Source: Clostridium transplantifaecale (lineage in GTDB: Bacteria; Bacillota; Clostridia; Lachnospirales; Lachnospiraceae). Taken from it: a DNA stretch of 64,000 bases. The stretch spans positions 1 through 64,000 of the forward strand of contig NZ_UYZY01000006.1 of the NCBI RefSeq assembly GCF_900626075.1, read 5' to 3'. Under the pieces are notes generated by a model. That model had not been told where the DNA came from. It saw nothing but the letters and a program-made list of their open reading frames with translations, and did not search any database. The position numbers and the translations under genes are program-made. Each line of letters opens with the position of its first letter. Within the stretch, counting starts at the first letter, position 1. Of the stretch, positions 7,528 through 16,474 are shown in pieces.

Positions 7528-7919
7528 ACTTTCACCTCCTTTGCCGCCGCAACATCACCATACTTTGTGTGTACCTGGAAAGTGGCCGACAATTTCCGGC
7601 CGCTGGTTTCAAAGGAAAAAGCATCCACACCCCGGATTCTGTCATCCTGCATTAATGCCTCCCTGATTCTCTTTTTCAATTTTGACTTAACGAGTTCCAT
7701 CGGCTTGCCAAATAGTCCCTTCAGCTCAATCCCGTAATTCCAACTGTAAATCAGATAGTCAAAACGCTCTGTATTTAAAATACAGAAAATTGCCTGCCTA
7801 ACGGCCTCCAGCCCATCCGCATATCCCATAATCTTCTCCGCCTGAAACCGGTATGTTTTAGACGGCTGTTCCACTATTATAAAATCCTGTTTCAATATAC
7901 TTCCCGAATCCGGCAGCAT
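7524..7919 (-). CDS. Baseplate protein, DUF2634 (XkdS/gp25-like)
   Basis: This 131-residue protein has the DUF2634/XkdS pattern (PSKTYRFQ near residue 19, then GYADGLEAVRQAIFCILNTER and YDYLIYSWNYGIEL). It is related to the gp25 lysozyme-like baseplate family that anchors the sheath to the baseplate. It overlaps the baseplate J gene by four bases (ATGA). Confidence 0.85.
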   Translation of the reverse strand: MLPDSGSILKQDFIIVEQPSKTYRFQAEKIMGYADGLEAVRQAIFCILNTERFDYLIYSWNYGIELKGLFGKPMELVKSKLKKRIREALMQDDRIRGVDAFSFETSGRKLSATFQVHTKYGDVAAAKEVKV

Positions 7920-7935
7920 AACCTCCTCCTTTCCG

Positions 7936-8250
7936 TCATCGGCGCGCCAGAATCAGATATTGCTGGCCGCCCCTTTTCTGAAGCATAAAAACCACGTCTC
8001 CCGTCTTCAAAGCGCCTTTAACCGTCACCGTCACACTTCCAACTCCGGGAATGTCCATCTCTACCGTATGATCGGTCAAATATTGCGGCAGAAGAAGCTG
8101 AGGTCCCGACAAAGTTATCTTCTGATTGAGCCGGACCGCCGGCGGAGCAGCGGAAACCACCTCGCCCTGGAGGATATCACAGGGTTCTCCGGCATCCACC
8201 GCCTTCATCATAATCTGCCTCATGTTATCAATCCATACCGTATCAGCCAT
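7936..8250 (-). CDS. Phage tail protein, DUF2577 (XkdR-like)
   Basis: The 104-residue protein has the DUF2577 hallmarks: an N-terminal helix with MRQIMMKAVDAGEP, then a small beta barrel (VNQKITLSG-like LNQKITLSG, GDVVFMLQ and QQYLILARR at the end). In PBSX-type tails XkdR sits between hub and baseplate genes, as here. It probably forms part of the spike or hub, with an OB-like fold by analogy to gpV/gp5 proteins. It overlaps the hub gene by eight bases. Confidence 0.8.
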   Translation of the reverse strand: MADTVWIDNMRQIMMKAVDAGEPCDILQGEVVSAAPPAVRLNQKITLSGPQLLLPQYLTDHTVEMDIPGVGSVTVTVKGALKTGDVVFMLQKRGGQQYLILARR

Positions 8251-9202
8251 TAAAAGCAGCTCCTTTCAGTGTTAAATCCATCGAATGAAATCCCTGGCTG
8301 AATTTGTGTTTCACGGACTCCACCAACATATAATTCTGGAGGTTCTGATCCCCCACTCTTAAAAATGTAGGAACCAGACAGCCGGCCCGCACACTGAGAT
8401 CTCCGAACGCATCCCTGATTGAGAGGCTTCTGGACGGCCGGTTATACAGAGAAAGGGAAACTTCCGCCTTCTGCCGCCCATTTACCTTTTCCCCGAAAGA
8501 TTCATATTTCCGCAGAATCCCCCATTTTTTAATATTTTCTATGTCCTGGACCATATGGACTTCCCGTTCTTTTGTTTCATCGTCTTCCCTGTATAGTTCG
8601 ATCTGGTTGTAGGTACTGCTGTCAATACCGGATTTATAATCAAAATCCTGAGCTGTTTTCTCACAAATCATCAGGTTCAGCTTCATATTGTCAATGCATT
8701 TCAAAGTCAGCTTTCCTACGTCATCATACAGGATAAACATTTTTCCTGTTCCCAGCATGGTCAGATCCAGTGCGTTTAAAATGATGTCAAAAAGCGTTTT
8801 ATTTTTTTCCGTTCGTGATTCTATCCTGTATCCGGTGTCCTGAAGCTCTCCGGTCTGCAGATAATAGTCGCCTGCGATCTGTGCTATCAGCTCTCCTGCC
8901 GTCAGATTCGTGTAGCTGTAGTCATCTGAATTTTTCAGATATCTAAGCTGATCATAGGCAGTGATTTTGACCTCCCTCTCCCTGCTCCCGGAGCGCTCAA
9001 ATAAAAAACCGAAGAACACCGGTTTACCGTCCACATCCATCCGTATGGCATTTCCTTCCTCTATCTTTAATTTATCGTCCGCAATCACCGTGAAGGAAAG
9101 CTTTCCCGGCTGTCCTTTCCGCTCAGTTTCCCAGGTTATGTCACCTTCCACCACAGGAGCATATACGGTCTGGCCGTTCTGAATATAGATTGCTGTTTCC
9201 AT
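8243..9202 (-). CDS. Tail hub protein (XkdQ / late control gpD-like)
   Basis: The 319-residue protein matches the XkdQ family, equivalent to P2 gpD/T4 gp27, which forms the central hub at the tube end. It starts with METAIYIQNGQTVYAPVVEG and contains the family's YDQLRYLKNSDDY (residues about 82-94) and LTAGELIAQIAGDY segments. The order LysM protein, XkdQ, XkdR, XkdS, XkdT is the same as in PBSX. Confidence 0.85.
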   Translation of the reverse strand: METAIYIQNGQTVYAPVVEGDITWETERKGQPGKLSFTVIADDKLKIEEGNAIRMDVDGKPVFFGFLFERSGSREREVKITAYDQLRYLKNSDDYSYTNLTAGELIAQIAGDYYLQTGELQDTGYRIESRTEKNKTLFDIILNALDLTMLGTGKMFILYDDVGKLTLKCIDNMKLNLMICEKTAQDFDYKSGIDSSTYNQIELYREDDETKEREVHMVQDIENIKKWGILRKYESFGEKVNGRQKAEVSLSLYNRPSRSLSIRDAFGDLSVRAGCLVPTFLRVGDQNLQNYMLVESVKHKFSQGFHSMDLTLKGAAFNG

Positions 9203-9215
9203 CTGTCCCCTCCTT

Positions 9216-9872
9216 CTATGGCAGTGTCAGCACCTGACCGGGATAAATTAAATCCGGATTGCTGATTTTGTCCGTATTCAGATTATAGATTTCAGACCAG
9301 CGGTTTCCATCACCCAACGTCTTTTTTGCAATTTTCCAAAGACTGTCTCCGCTTTGGACCGTATAAGTCTTCGGCGTCTCCGGTGCTGCCCGGTCCTCCT
9401 CCGTCTCTGTGGCCTGCGGCGTCTGTTCCGGCATGATTGTGAAGTTCACGATTTTGGTTCCGTAGTGTTGATATTCTTTCAGCGTCAGCGAAACCAGCAG
9501 ATCCACGCCCTCCTTCGCATCGTCCGAAATCTTGTAGTCCTCAAGCGTCACATCCATGTTCGTGTCAAAGAAGTTCTGCCTGCCCGGCCCCTCCCGGATG
9601 ACTATAAATTCGAATTCCGACCGGGTTTCTTTAAGCTCCCTCAGGTGTTCAATAAACTCTTCTGCATCTCCTGCTCCGTCCCAGACAGCAAACGGATAAT
9701 CAGACTGGGGAATGACCGCATCCAATGAAATCTCACAAAGCCCCGGCGGACGGATTATATTAAATTCTTCGCCATTTATAAGTTCTACCGTCTTATTCTG
9801 ATTTCCGTACTTCATCTGAATCTTCTGCGGTGTGATAGGGAGCCTCATATCGTCTAAATATACTTCATACAT
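9216..9872 (-). CDS. LysM-containing tail protein (XkdP-like)
   Basis: Of 218 residues, the C-terminal 50 form a clear LysM domain (TYTVQSGDSLWKIAKKTLGDG to PGQVLTLP). The N-terminal part is the XkdP/gp53-like region (MRLPITPQKIQMKYGNQNKTVELINGEEFNI). LysM proteins bind peptidoglycan or act as baseplate-to-tube connectors (T4 gp53). It is joined to the tape-measure gene by a one-base overlap. Confidence 0.85.
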   Translation of the reverse strand: MYEVYLDDMRLPITPQKIQMKYGNQNKTVELINGEEFNIIRPPGLCEISLDAVIPQSDYPFAVWDGAGDAEEFIEHLRELKETRSEFEFIVIREGPGRQNFFDTNMDVTLEDYKISDDAKEGVDLLVSLTLKEYQHYGTKIVNFTIMPEQTPQATETEEDRAAPETPKTYTVQSGDSLWKIAKKTLGDGNRWSEIYNLNTDKISNPDLIYPGQVLTLP

Positions 9873-12010
9873 TAAATGTGATCTCCTTCCGCGTATGATG
9901 ACAGAAAACTACCGGTAAGGGTTTCCATATAAAATGCCAGATCACCAAAGTCTGCCTTCTTGGTCAGCGTATTGTTATTATTAATATCCAGCTTTAGCTC
10001 TGCCAGTGTAAAACGGTTGATGATCTCCTGTTCGGCGGCATCCCGCATATATTTCAGGTCTTCATCCATTACATCCACCGTATTAGCCATCGCAGCGGTG
10101 CTGGCGGCGGTATTCCCTGTATTATTGGAAATATCACTCATATCCGAATTATAATGATTCCCGGCGTCACCTCCAAAAGGCGGCTGGACACCGGGATCAA
10201 ATGCGGAATCGAAACTGCTGTCTGACAGGCCCATACCAGGTAAATTAAACTGCGCTCCCTTATCATATGCAGCATTGGAAACTTCCCCATAATCAAGGAA
10301 ATTCTTCTTTTCTACAATCTCTTTCCATTCAGATTCACTTTTTACGTCTTTTGCCGCTGATTCAATCTGGCTTTTAAAATTATCCAGTCCAGCGGCAATA
10401 TCTATTTCAATCCCGGGAATATGATTAATAACATCTTCTATCGCATGTGCCATGTTTGCTACATATCCGATTACAGTTAAAGCCAGATCATAAAACAAAA
10501 GTTTTATAGACGCAATCGGCTCATTCCATACGTTATAGAAAAAATTGATAAATGCTGCAATATTATTCCAAAGAGGCACAATAAATGTATTATAAATAAG
10601 AGCTCCCAACATTCCGAATACCGCGGCGATAAGTCCCGCCGCACTGACAGATGCTCCGGTAAAGTGATTAAATGCCGCCACCCCCGCAAATAATATTGCA
10701 ACCAATGCAATAATCCCTATAATAATCCACGTTATTGGACTGGCAAGCAGAGCGGAATTAAAAGTTGCTACCGCCGCACCGGCTGCTGTCGTACTGCCTG
10801 TCAACACGCCAAATCCAATTGATAGAAATGTCTGTGCCGCTTTATACGCCGTCATGATAGCGGCTCCCGCCATCTGTGCCAGTTTCACGCCTTCTGTGAC
10901 CAGCAAATATACTCCCAGTGCCGCCACAATTCCCCATATAATCGGTTCAAATACGGTCCAGTAGCTCTGGAAGAACTCAACCACAGTCCCCAATCCATCG
11001 GCCAGCAGACTTATTACCGCAATAATGACACTAATCCCTCCGGCAAGCCCCATGAACAGGCTCTGTGCCTGGGGCAGATGAGATCTAAGTACATCAAAAA
11101 ATCCCTGCACCGCCGGAAATACCTGGGCGCCCACCATTTCTTTTATCTCTCCCCATGCGTTTTTCATTTGCTGAATCTGTCCCTGAGGTGTTCCGGCCAT
11201 GACGGCATTCATGTTTCCTATATTATCCGTAATAATCTGTGCCAGCGTGGCGGCACGCTCCTGCTCATTGCCACACTGTAACATCTGAGCCTGGGCCTCT
11301 GAAAATCCGATCCCCATTTCGGTTAAGACACTCGTCTGCCCCTGCATGGCCTGCCCCATTTTGCTTCCGACATTAATCATGTCATTACTGCTGACGCCGA
11401 CTCCGTTTTGACTTACCGCAAGGTTATTCATCGCGGGTAGCAAAGTGCCCAGAGCATCCGCGGACCCCAGGTATGTAGCTAACTGCTGTGCACCGGAAAG
11501 CTGTACTTCATCTCCGATTACGCCAAGCTGCTGCTGTGCGGAGGCCATATTTTTTATTGACTGGATATCCTCCGGCGACGCTCCCATACGCTGCTGCATT
11601 ACTGTTCCAAGTTTTGTTTCCGCCTGCTGCTGGACGCTCTGCAGGGATAATGCGTCGCTAACAAAATCAACGCCCATCTTAACCGCCTTCTTGCCGTCAA
11701 AATTTTTCATTATATCCTTGAACTTTGATCCAAGGGAAACCGCTTCACTCTTCCCCTGGCTGATTTTATCGTCAAAGGTTTCCATCTGTTTTGAAGCGGT
11801 ATCGATTGACTGGCCGATCCTTTTTACTTCTGTTCCCGTGCTGACAAGTTCCGCCTTTCCCGCCTGGATAGCCGTAATATTCAAACCGTCGGATGAAACA
11901 ATCTGCAATGCTTTGAACGAGCTGATCACTGCGCGCATATCCCCGGTGATTGTATTGAAGGTCGCAGGCATCCCCGCATACTGTTGTATTGCTGCTTCAA
12001 CTGTTGCCAA
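9872..12010 (-). CDS. Tail tape measure protein
   Basis: The 712-residue protein has the tape-measure layout: a helical N-terminal half (about 1-290) with many Gln/Ala/Met-rich stretches, then hydrophobic segments around residues 315-345, 360-380, 420-450 and 455-475, and a helical tail. The start is TTG at 12010 with AGGAGG upstream. By the rule of about 1.5 angstrom per residue the tail would be about 105 nm, similar to R-type tailocins; this is an estimate. It lies between the chaperone pair and the LysM protein, as in PBSX (XkdO). Confidence 0.88.
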   Translation of the reverse strand: MATVEAAIQQYAGMPATFNTITGDMRAVISSFKALQIVSSDGLNITAIQAGKAELVSTGTEVKRIGQSIDTASKQMETFDDKISQGKSEAVSLGSKFKDIMKNFDGKKAVKMGVDFVSDALSLQSVQQQAETKLGTVMQQRMGASPEDIQSIKNMASAQQQLGVIGDEVQLSGAQQLATYLGSADALGTLLPAMNNLAVSQNGVGVSSNDMINVGSKMGQAMQGQTSVLTEMGIGFSEAQAQMLQCGNEQERAATLAQIITDNIGNMNAVMAGTPQGQIQQMKNAWGEIKEMVGAQVFPAVQGFFDVLRSHLPQAQSLFMGLAGGISVIIAVISLLADGLGTVVEFFQSYWTVFEPIIWGIVAALGVYLLVTEGVKLAQMAGAAIMTAYKAAQTFLSIGFGVLTGSTTAAGAAVATFNSALLASPITWIIIGIIALVAILFAGVAAFNHFTGASVSAAGLIAAVFGMLGALIYNTFIVPLWNNIAAFINFFYNVWNEPIASIKLLFYDLALTVIGYVANMAHAIEDVINHIPGIEIDIAAGLDNFKSQIESAAKDVKSESEWKEIVEKKNFLDYGEVSNAAYDKGAQFNLPGMGLSDSSFDSAFDPGVQPPFGGDAGNHYNSDMSDISNNTGNTAASTAAMANTVDVMDEDLKYMRDAAEQEIINRFTLAELKLDINNNNTLTKKADFGDLAFYMETLTGSFLSSYAEGDHI

Positions 12011-12246
12011 TTTCCTCTTCCTCCTTTCCTGTAAATTTTTTATGTTACTTATCAGATGGAACGTCCCTGAGAAGAGACGTCCCGATTATATTTCCTGTAT
12101 TACTGCTTTTTATTACCGGACTCATGGGTATCAATCGTTCAAATGTATTTAAACGAAAGTTGGCAGAAGCATCAGCAGATCTTATGATTGCTCCTTCTAA
12201 ACAGGACAATCATCCCGGGGGCTGTCCAACTTATTAAAACAATAAT
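12011..12246. other. Gap between tape measure and assembly chaperone
   Basis: About 236 bases without a convincing gene. On the minus strand an open frame of about 54 codons ends at 12045 (C-terminus LLRDVPSDK), but its only starts are a TTG without a good ribosome binding site and an internal ATG near 12130. I leave it uncalled. Confidence 0.4.
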
Positions 12247-12857
12247 CTATCTCCTCCTCATAGCGTTCGCCTTCTTTGCTTCCTTTTTATCATTTTGAAG
12301 CTTCAGCTCAACGGCAGCTATTACAAAGGCCTTTTCATACCGTTCTAATTCCAGAAACTCATGAGGCCATTTGTGCAGTTTATGGAGACAATAATAGGCG
12401 ATATTGGCCTCGGTATCGTCTCCCTCTATCAGTTTTTTGCTTCTTCAACAATGTCGTCCATCGGCACATCAAATCCGTTTACCTGCTGGATCTTCTCCAG
12501 ATAGCCGGCATATTCTCCCGCCGTAAGCATCGTTTTTAGCAGGGCGTCCGCCCCCATAGCATGATAAGAATCCTGCAGTTCTTTATCATTCAGATTCGGA
12601 AAAACCGTAGAACGGGACGCAAGTTTTCCGAGATAAAGATTATAGTCTGTTTCCTGTGTATACTGCCCTCTTTTTCCCGGAACCGGAACCCGCTTTGTGC
12701 ATTCTTTTCTGAGCAGCTCATCCTCGGAGGATGAAATCGGACAAATCTCCCATTCAACCGGTTTCTTATCCGCCCCAATAAATCTTTTTGATACCACAAA
12801 CTTTTTATTTTCCACTGGCACTGCATTCTGTGACAGAAAACAACTTAAACTACTCAT
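12247..12857 (-). CDS. Tail assembly chaperone, -1 frameshift product (gpGT-like)
   Basis: The upstream frame (12429-12857) ends in GCA AAA AAC TGA. The heptamer A AAA AAC at 12432-12438 is a canonical -1 slippery sequence. Slipping back one base continues for 61 codons as LIEGDDTEANIAYYCLHKL and onward to TAG at 12247. The added part is helical and charged, as in lambda gpT and in the longer chaperone isoform of many Firmicutes tails (XkdN and its shifted partner). The reading frame downstream is open to a proper stop and has no start codon of its own, which supports the frameshift. Confidence 0.8.
12429..12857 (-). CDS. Tail assembly chaperone, XkdN-like (gpG-like)
   Basis: The 142-residue protein matches the XkdN family of tail assembly chaperones, which coat the tape measure protein during tube polymerisation. 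The mid-region ISSSEDELLRKECTKRVPVPG, QETDYNLYLGKLASRSTVFPN and the ending VNGFDVPMDDIVEEAKN are typical. It lies between tube and tape measure genes, the invariant place for this family. The last two sense codons form the slippery site used for the longer isoform. Confidence 0.87.
   Translation of the reverse strand: MSSLSCFLSQNAVPVENKKFVVSKRFIGADKKPVEWEICPISSSEDELLRKECTKRVPVPGKRGQYTQETDYNLYLGKLASRSTVFPNLNDKELQDSYHAMGADALLKTMLTAGEYAGYLEKIQQVNGFDVPMDDIVEEAKN
12432..12438 (-). promoter_or_regulatory. -1 programmed frameshift slippery site A AAA AAC
   Basis: Read on the minus strand in the zero frame as GCA AAA AAC followed directly by the TGA stop. It matches the X XXY YYZ rule with strong tandem slippage (AAA AAC to AAA AAA). 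Confidence 0.8.
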
Positions 12858-12878
12858 AAATCCTGATCCTCTCTTTCT

Positions 12879-13346
12879 CTAAATCATTCCCTCAAGGCTG
12901 CCGAATGTCTCCGGCATTTCCCAGCTTTCAAAGGTAAAGTCAAATTCGTCCTCCAGATACTCCGCATCCGCATCAAATTTGGCAATCGTTCCTCCGTCCA
13001 GGTTGCAGTCTTTCAGAATCACAGTCTGCCTTCCGACATTGGAAGCCGGATCCTCATTGGTGACCTGGATATCAAAATAGATGTCTTTGCCGCTCTTCTG
13101 GAAATCATACAGAATTTTCCGGAAGATACTGGTGTTAAAATGGAAGGTGGCCGAACCGGTGCCTTTGAGTCCTACCGTCTTGTTTCCTTTCATTGACCTG
13201 CCCAGAATCGGCACCTCTGTCTTTGTCTTCTCAATTTTGGCCTCCAGATTGATAGCCTGCATAAAGTTGTAACGGTTTCCTTCGATCGTAACAAAACACT
13301 CCGCCTTGGATGCACTGACCGCATCCCACGCATTCATAGTCTGCAT
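12879..13346 (-). CDS. Tail tube protein (XkdM-like)
   Basis: The product of about 155 residues matches PBSX XkdM (DUF2001), the inner tube of contractile tails. Visible landmarks are AWDAVSASKAECFVTIEGNRYNF, TKTEVPILGRSMKGNKTVG and the C-terminal FDFTFESWEMPETF. I chose ATG at 13346, which has GAAGGGAG about ten bases upstream. A longer frame begins at a TTG (13370) that would overlap the sheath stop and has no better site. It follows the sheath gene, the usual sheath-tube order. Confidence 0.88.
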   Translation of the reverse strand: MQTMNAWDAVSASKAECFVTIEGNRYNFMQAINLEAKIEKTKTEVPILGRSMKGNKTVGLKGTGSATFHFNTSIFRKILYDFQKSGKDIYFDIQVTNEDPASNVGRQTVILKDCNLDGGTIAKFDADAEYLEDEFDFTFESWEMPETFGSLEGMI

Positions 13347-13362
13347 AAAATTTGCTCCCTTC

Positions 13363-14661
13363 TTAATCAATTATCACAGTCATGTACAACTGGCTCATAC
13401 AGTTAATCGGAGTAACCGGATTAGTCACGATGACAGCACGTTTGCTGTCCCCTTTTGCCACCGTAATCTGCTCTGCATTAATCTCTTCAATCGCCCTGAT
13501 TTTCGCCAGTTTCTGATTATATGTCACAATATCATTCCAGAGGCTGATACGCCCTGCATCATCATTCGGAATCGTTCCCAGATATTTAGTATTGAACATG
13601 GATGCAATATCATTTCCTATCTGGTCCAGCACCCTGATTGTCTGGTTGCTGGCAAATTCCTCATTCTTGTCGGCAGTGACCGAGGTCAGCGTATTGATAT
13701 CCATCAGAACGCGCACCTGGTCTCCTGCCTTATGGAACATGAATTTTCCGGATTTGATTCCGTCCGCAAGCTGTGTCTGTGTATATGACGTATTAACCGT
13801 ATATTCTCCGTTATACACCCTGTTTTCATTGGTCTTATTCACCGCGCATGCGGCCTCTGCTCCTGCCGTCCAGTAGACAAGTCCCTGATCCAGCTCTTTT
13901 GCCGTGTTTTCAACAGAAATGACGCCTTCGTAGTCCGCATCACTTTTCTGGAAAACAACCGTCTGGAATTTTACTCCTGCATTCTCGCGCATTCGCTTTG
14001 TAAATGCTATATAGAGATTTTTCGTGGGCTCGTCGGTCACGGGGCAGCATAAAATATGCACTGTGTACGGTTCGATCGCCGCCAGGTAGGCTGAATGATC
14101 GGAGCCCGTCGGAACCTCTCCATTTGTCCCTCCTGTAAGGGGAGTTCCGGCCGTCGCTGCAAGAGTTGCATCCTGTTTAAAATCAACATAGTCATTCCCC
14201 GCAAGATCGGCTGCCTTTGTTACCGTCTGACGATCCACTTCGCTTCCATCAAGCATGGTCGTTACATCGTACTTCTGTTCATCCTCCACATTAACGGCGA
14301 TTACAATCCTTACATCATTGCCTCTTACCCCGCCATATTTGGCAGTCGCAAAGTCATTGGCCGCTTTAACGCCGCTGTTCAGACGATAGAAGATCCCTTT
14401 TGTCGCGTTGGCAAACAGTTCCCGCAGATTGAGCATCTGAGGTGCATCATAAGAATAACCGAATAACTTCTGCCCATTCGTCTGAAACTCTCCGTTCGTT
14501 ACCTCAAATACCGTTTTTTCCGGACCCCAGTCAAGAATCATGGGTACGGTCACAATACCTCTCTCCGATAAGACTGCATTAGCCCGGGCCGCGCTTATAA
14601 AATTAATATAAGCTCCCGGAAGTGTCTGGTTCTGGGATGTAAAACTTCCGCCTCCTAACAT
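13363..14661 (-). CDS. Contractile tail sheath protein (XkdK-like)
   Basis: The 432-residue protein matches the tail sheath family. It starts MLGGGSFTSQNQTLPGAYINF, the classic N-terminus of clostridial and PBSX sheath proteins. It contains RVLMDINTLTSVTADKNEEF and the C-terminal VTNPVTPINCMSQLYMTV arm that threads between sheath subunits. Its presence proves a contractile (myovirus-type) tail. The upstream gene stops one base before its ATG. Confidence 0.93.
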   Translation of the reverse strand: MLGGGSFTSQNQTLPGAYINFISAARANAVLSERGIVTVPMILDWGPEKTVFEVTNGEFQTNGQKLFGYSYDAPQMLNLRELFANATKGIFYRLNSGVKAANDFATAKYGGVRGNDVRIVIAVNVEDEQKYDVTTMLDGSEVDRQTVTKAADLAGNDYVDFKQDATLAATAGTPLTGGTNGEVPTGSDHSAYLAAIEPYTVHILCCPVTDEPTKNLYIAFTKRMRENAGVKFQTVVFQKSDADYEGVISVENTAKELDQGLVYWTAGAEAACAVNKTNENRVYNGEYTVNTSYTQTQLADGIKSGKFMFHKAGDQVRVLMDINTLTSVTADKNEEFASNQTIRVLDQIGNDIASMFNTKYLGTIPNDDAGRISLWNDIVTYNQKLAKIRAIEEINAEQITVAKGDSKRAVIVTNPVTPINCMSQLYMTVIID

Positions 14662-14856
14662 TTAATTCACCTTTCCTTTCATATAATCATCAATTGTTTC
14701 ATCTGTTTCCCGGAAACTGTACTTTTTTCCGTCTTCCAGAAGAGCCTCCAGCAAATCACCCTTTCCTTTATATCTGGATGATGCTAAAAGCTGTTTTTTT
14801 GTAAATACCGCCTGCTCAGATTCCACGGCAGTCTCCTTACCCTTACCTGTTCTCAC
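14662..14856 (-). CDS. Small conserved tail-locus protein
   Basis: A 64-residue charged protein (MRTGKGKETAVESEQAVFTKKQ and a C-terminal DETIDDYMKGKVN). Genes of this size and character commonly precede the sheath gene in Firmicutes tail operons, but I assign no function. It overlaps the preceding gene by four bases (ATGA) and abuts the sheath gene, so it is almost certainly translated. Confidence 0.65.
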   Translation of the reverse strand: MRTGKGKETAVESEQAVFTKKQLLASSRYKGKGDLLEALLEDGKKYSFRETDETIDDYMKGKVN

Positions 14857-15272
14857 ACAATTCCTCCTTTCATCTCCAACTCCTCCATCGGTGTTTCTGC
14901 TTTTTCCTTCACAATGAATTGATCATAGTTGACATAGAAGGTTAAAATTCCCTCCTCTGCTCCGCTTTTCCGATTCGTCCCGGACAACTGCCGCCCATTT
15001 TCCAAAGCAACACTCTCCATGCCTTCCATTAAAATATCCAATACCTGATTTTCTTCCCTACTGGACTTTTCAATCGAAAAATACTGAATTGCGATTCCTG
15101 TCCTGCGGAAATATCGCCGGCCTATCATCGGCCGTTCCGATGTTTCCGAAATCCGTACAAAAAAACAGGGCTTCTGAAACTCCTGTCCTGCTTTATCTGT
15201 GTAAATTGTATAATTTTCCCCGAACAGTTCATTCAGCCGCCCGGTAACCGCATTCAAAATCTCATTGAGCAT
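14853..15272 (-). CDS. Tail terminator-like protein (DUF6838-like)
   Basis: This 139-residue protein begins MLNEILNAVTGRLNELFGENYTIY and has the KPCFFVRISETS and RRTGIAIQYF strands seen in small tail-completion proteins that sit just before the sheath gene in contractile prophages. The family name is recalled rather than checked. It is the first structural gene of the operon: upstream is a 277-base gap, not head genes. A GGAGG site precedes ATG 15272. Confidence 0.65.
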   Translation of the reverse strand: MLNEILNAVTGRLNELFGENYTIYTDKAGQEFQKPCFFVRISETSERPMIGRRYFRRTGIAIQYFSIEKSSREENQVLDILMEGMESVALENGRQLSGTNRKSGAEEGILTFYVNYDQFIVKEKAETPMEELEMKGGIV

Positions 15273-15549
15273 GATTCACCTCCTTTAGCCAAGCCTGAAT
15301 TTTACAATACCGAACTTACCATCTGTCCATACCTGCATCTCCCCCCTCTCCACCGTGCCTGTCCCTAAAAGAGCTCCAGCCACACACTCCGCTCACAGAA
15401 CCGCCGTGAAGCTGAAACGGCCGCCGGATTATTTCACTCCGGCAGCCGCTTCAAAAAAGGGAGGATACATATACAACAGGCAGATTTCCTGTCCGCTTAT
15501 TGCATGATACTATATTATCATGGAAGTACCCCCTCTCAGTTATCCGCTT
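15273..15549. promoter_or_regulatory. Gap before the tail operon; likely late promoter region and head-module deletion scar
   Basis: Where a prophage would carry terminase, portal and capsid genes there are only 277 bases. It holds a hairpin with CCGGA/TCCGG arms near 15419-15447. On the minus strand there is also a 17-codon frame with a purine-rich ribosome site that ends just before the tail terminator gene (MQVWTDGKFGIVKFRLG). That peptide might be the last remnant of a lost head-tail gene; this is a guess. Confidence 0.4.
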
Positions 15550-15945
15550 TTATCTTTTTTGTGCCAGCAGATAAAAGAAATACCTGCGTGACTCATAGAA
15601 CTGTTTTCTTGCCTTCGGCACATCCAGGCATTCATAAGGAATGCCGTCCGTTATATTTTTCATCAGCCATTTATAGATGCTTCTGTCCGCCTCCATAGCT
15701 GTCTGTTCAATTAGTTCCAAATCGCTTTGCAGCATCGTTCTTCGGATTGCAATCCGCTCCGTCGGGTTTCCCGGCGAATTACCTTTCGGCATTCCGTCAT
15801 AGACAACCGCCCTGAGTCCAAAGCCGTTATGTAGCTCCCTGCGTTTTTCATCGTACTGCATGCAAAAATACTTTAACTCATTATACTTAGCCTGAGATAT
15901 ATTGTAGTCACTCAGTTTCAGGTTCCTTTTGCATATTCTGTCCAA
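15550..15945 (-). CDS. Phage-type late regulator-like protein (ArpU/RinA-like position)
   Basis: A 131-residue, mostly helical and basic protein (LSDYNISQAKYNELKYFCMQYDEKRRELHN at the N-terminus, YECLDVPKARKQFYESRRYFFYLLAQ at the end). The C-terminal segment resembles a helix-turn-helix of the sigma region 4 kind. In many clostridial prophages a protein like this lies just upstream of the small terminase gene and is thought to activate late genes. I recognise the type but give no firm name. Its position directly before the tail genes suggests that it drives them. Confidence 0.6.
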   Translation of the reverse strand: MDRICKRNLKLSDYNISQAKYNELKYFCMQYDEKRRELHNGFGLRAVVYDGMPKGNSPGNPTERIAIRRTMLQSDLELIEQTAMEADRSIYKWLMKNITDGIPYECLDVPKARKQFYESRRYFFYLLAQKR

Positions 15946-16253
15946 TCGCTTCGCCTCCCTTAAACTTATCTCCGTCCATAATTTTGTCCCGTCTCTTCAA
16001 AACGGCACACAACCTGTGCAAAAACAGGCTCCGTAAATTTTCCGTTGCCGGCCGGTAAAATATTCAATTGTCAATGTACCATTATTTCCGTAAGAATTTT
16101 TTTATCCTTTTTAGAAATCCTTTATCTCCCGGTCAAACTTTCATCACAAATAACCTGTATAGTAATATCTAACAGGACAGCAACCTGTAACATAAGCTTT
16201 TTCATACTCAAGCCGGCGGGAGAAATCCTGGCCGGCTCCCCCCTTTTTCATCC
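15946..16253. other. Noncoding stretch in the tail-locus control region
   Basis: About 308 bases with no supported gene on either strand. It is AT-rich near 16070-16160. I see no clear terminator or repeat in it. Confidence 0.4.
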
Positions 16254-16460
16254 TCAGGCAGTGCCGCGTCCCAGAACCTGCACTTCTTCCCTTTGAGAAA
16301 AAACGAAATCATATGCTTTTCCCATCCGGCTTCCCTTTACATAAATGGAAGCTCCTTTATTTTCCATGGCAATAACATTACAGGTGAGCCAGTTCCCATA
16401 ATCGGCATACTCAAAACGGATTACATCTCCGCCTTTTAATTCCGAAGCTTTCTTCACCAT
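16254..16460 (-). CDS. Small phage-associated protein of unknown function
   Basis: From ATG 16460 with AGGAGG upstream, the 68-residue product reads MVKKASELKGGDVIRFEY and continues through a beta-rich sequence (TCNVIAMENKGASIYVKGSRMGKAYDF). It looks like a small barrel, perhaps nucleic-acid binding. The longer frame upstream overlaps the small membrane ORF at 16475 and lacks a ribosome site. Confidence 0.6.
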   Translation of the reverse strand: MVKKASELKGGDVIRFEYADYGNWLTCNVIAMENKGASIYVKGSRMGKAYDFVFSQREEVQVLGRGTA

Positions 16461-16474
16461 AATTCCGCCTCCTG

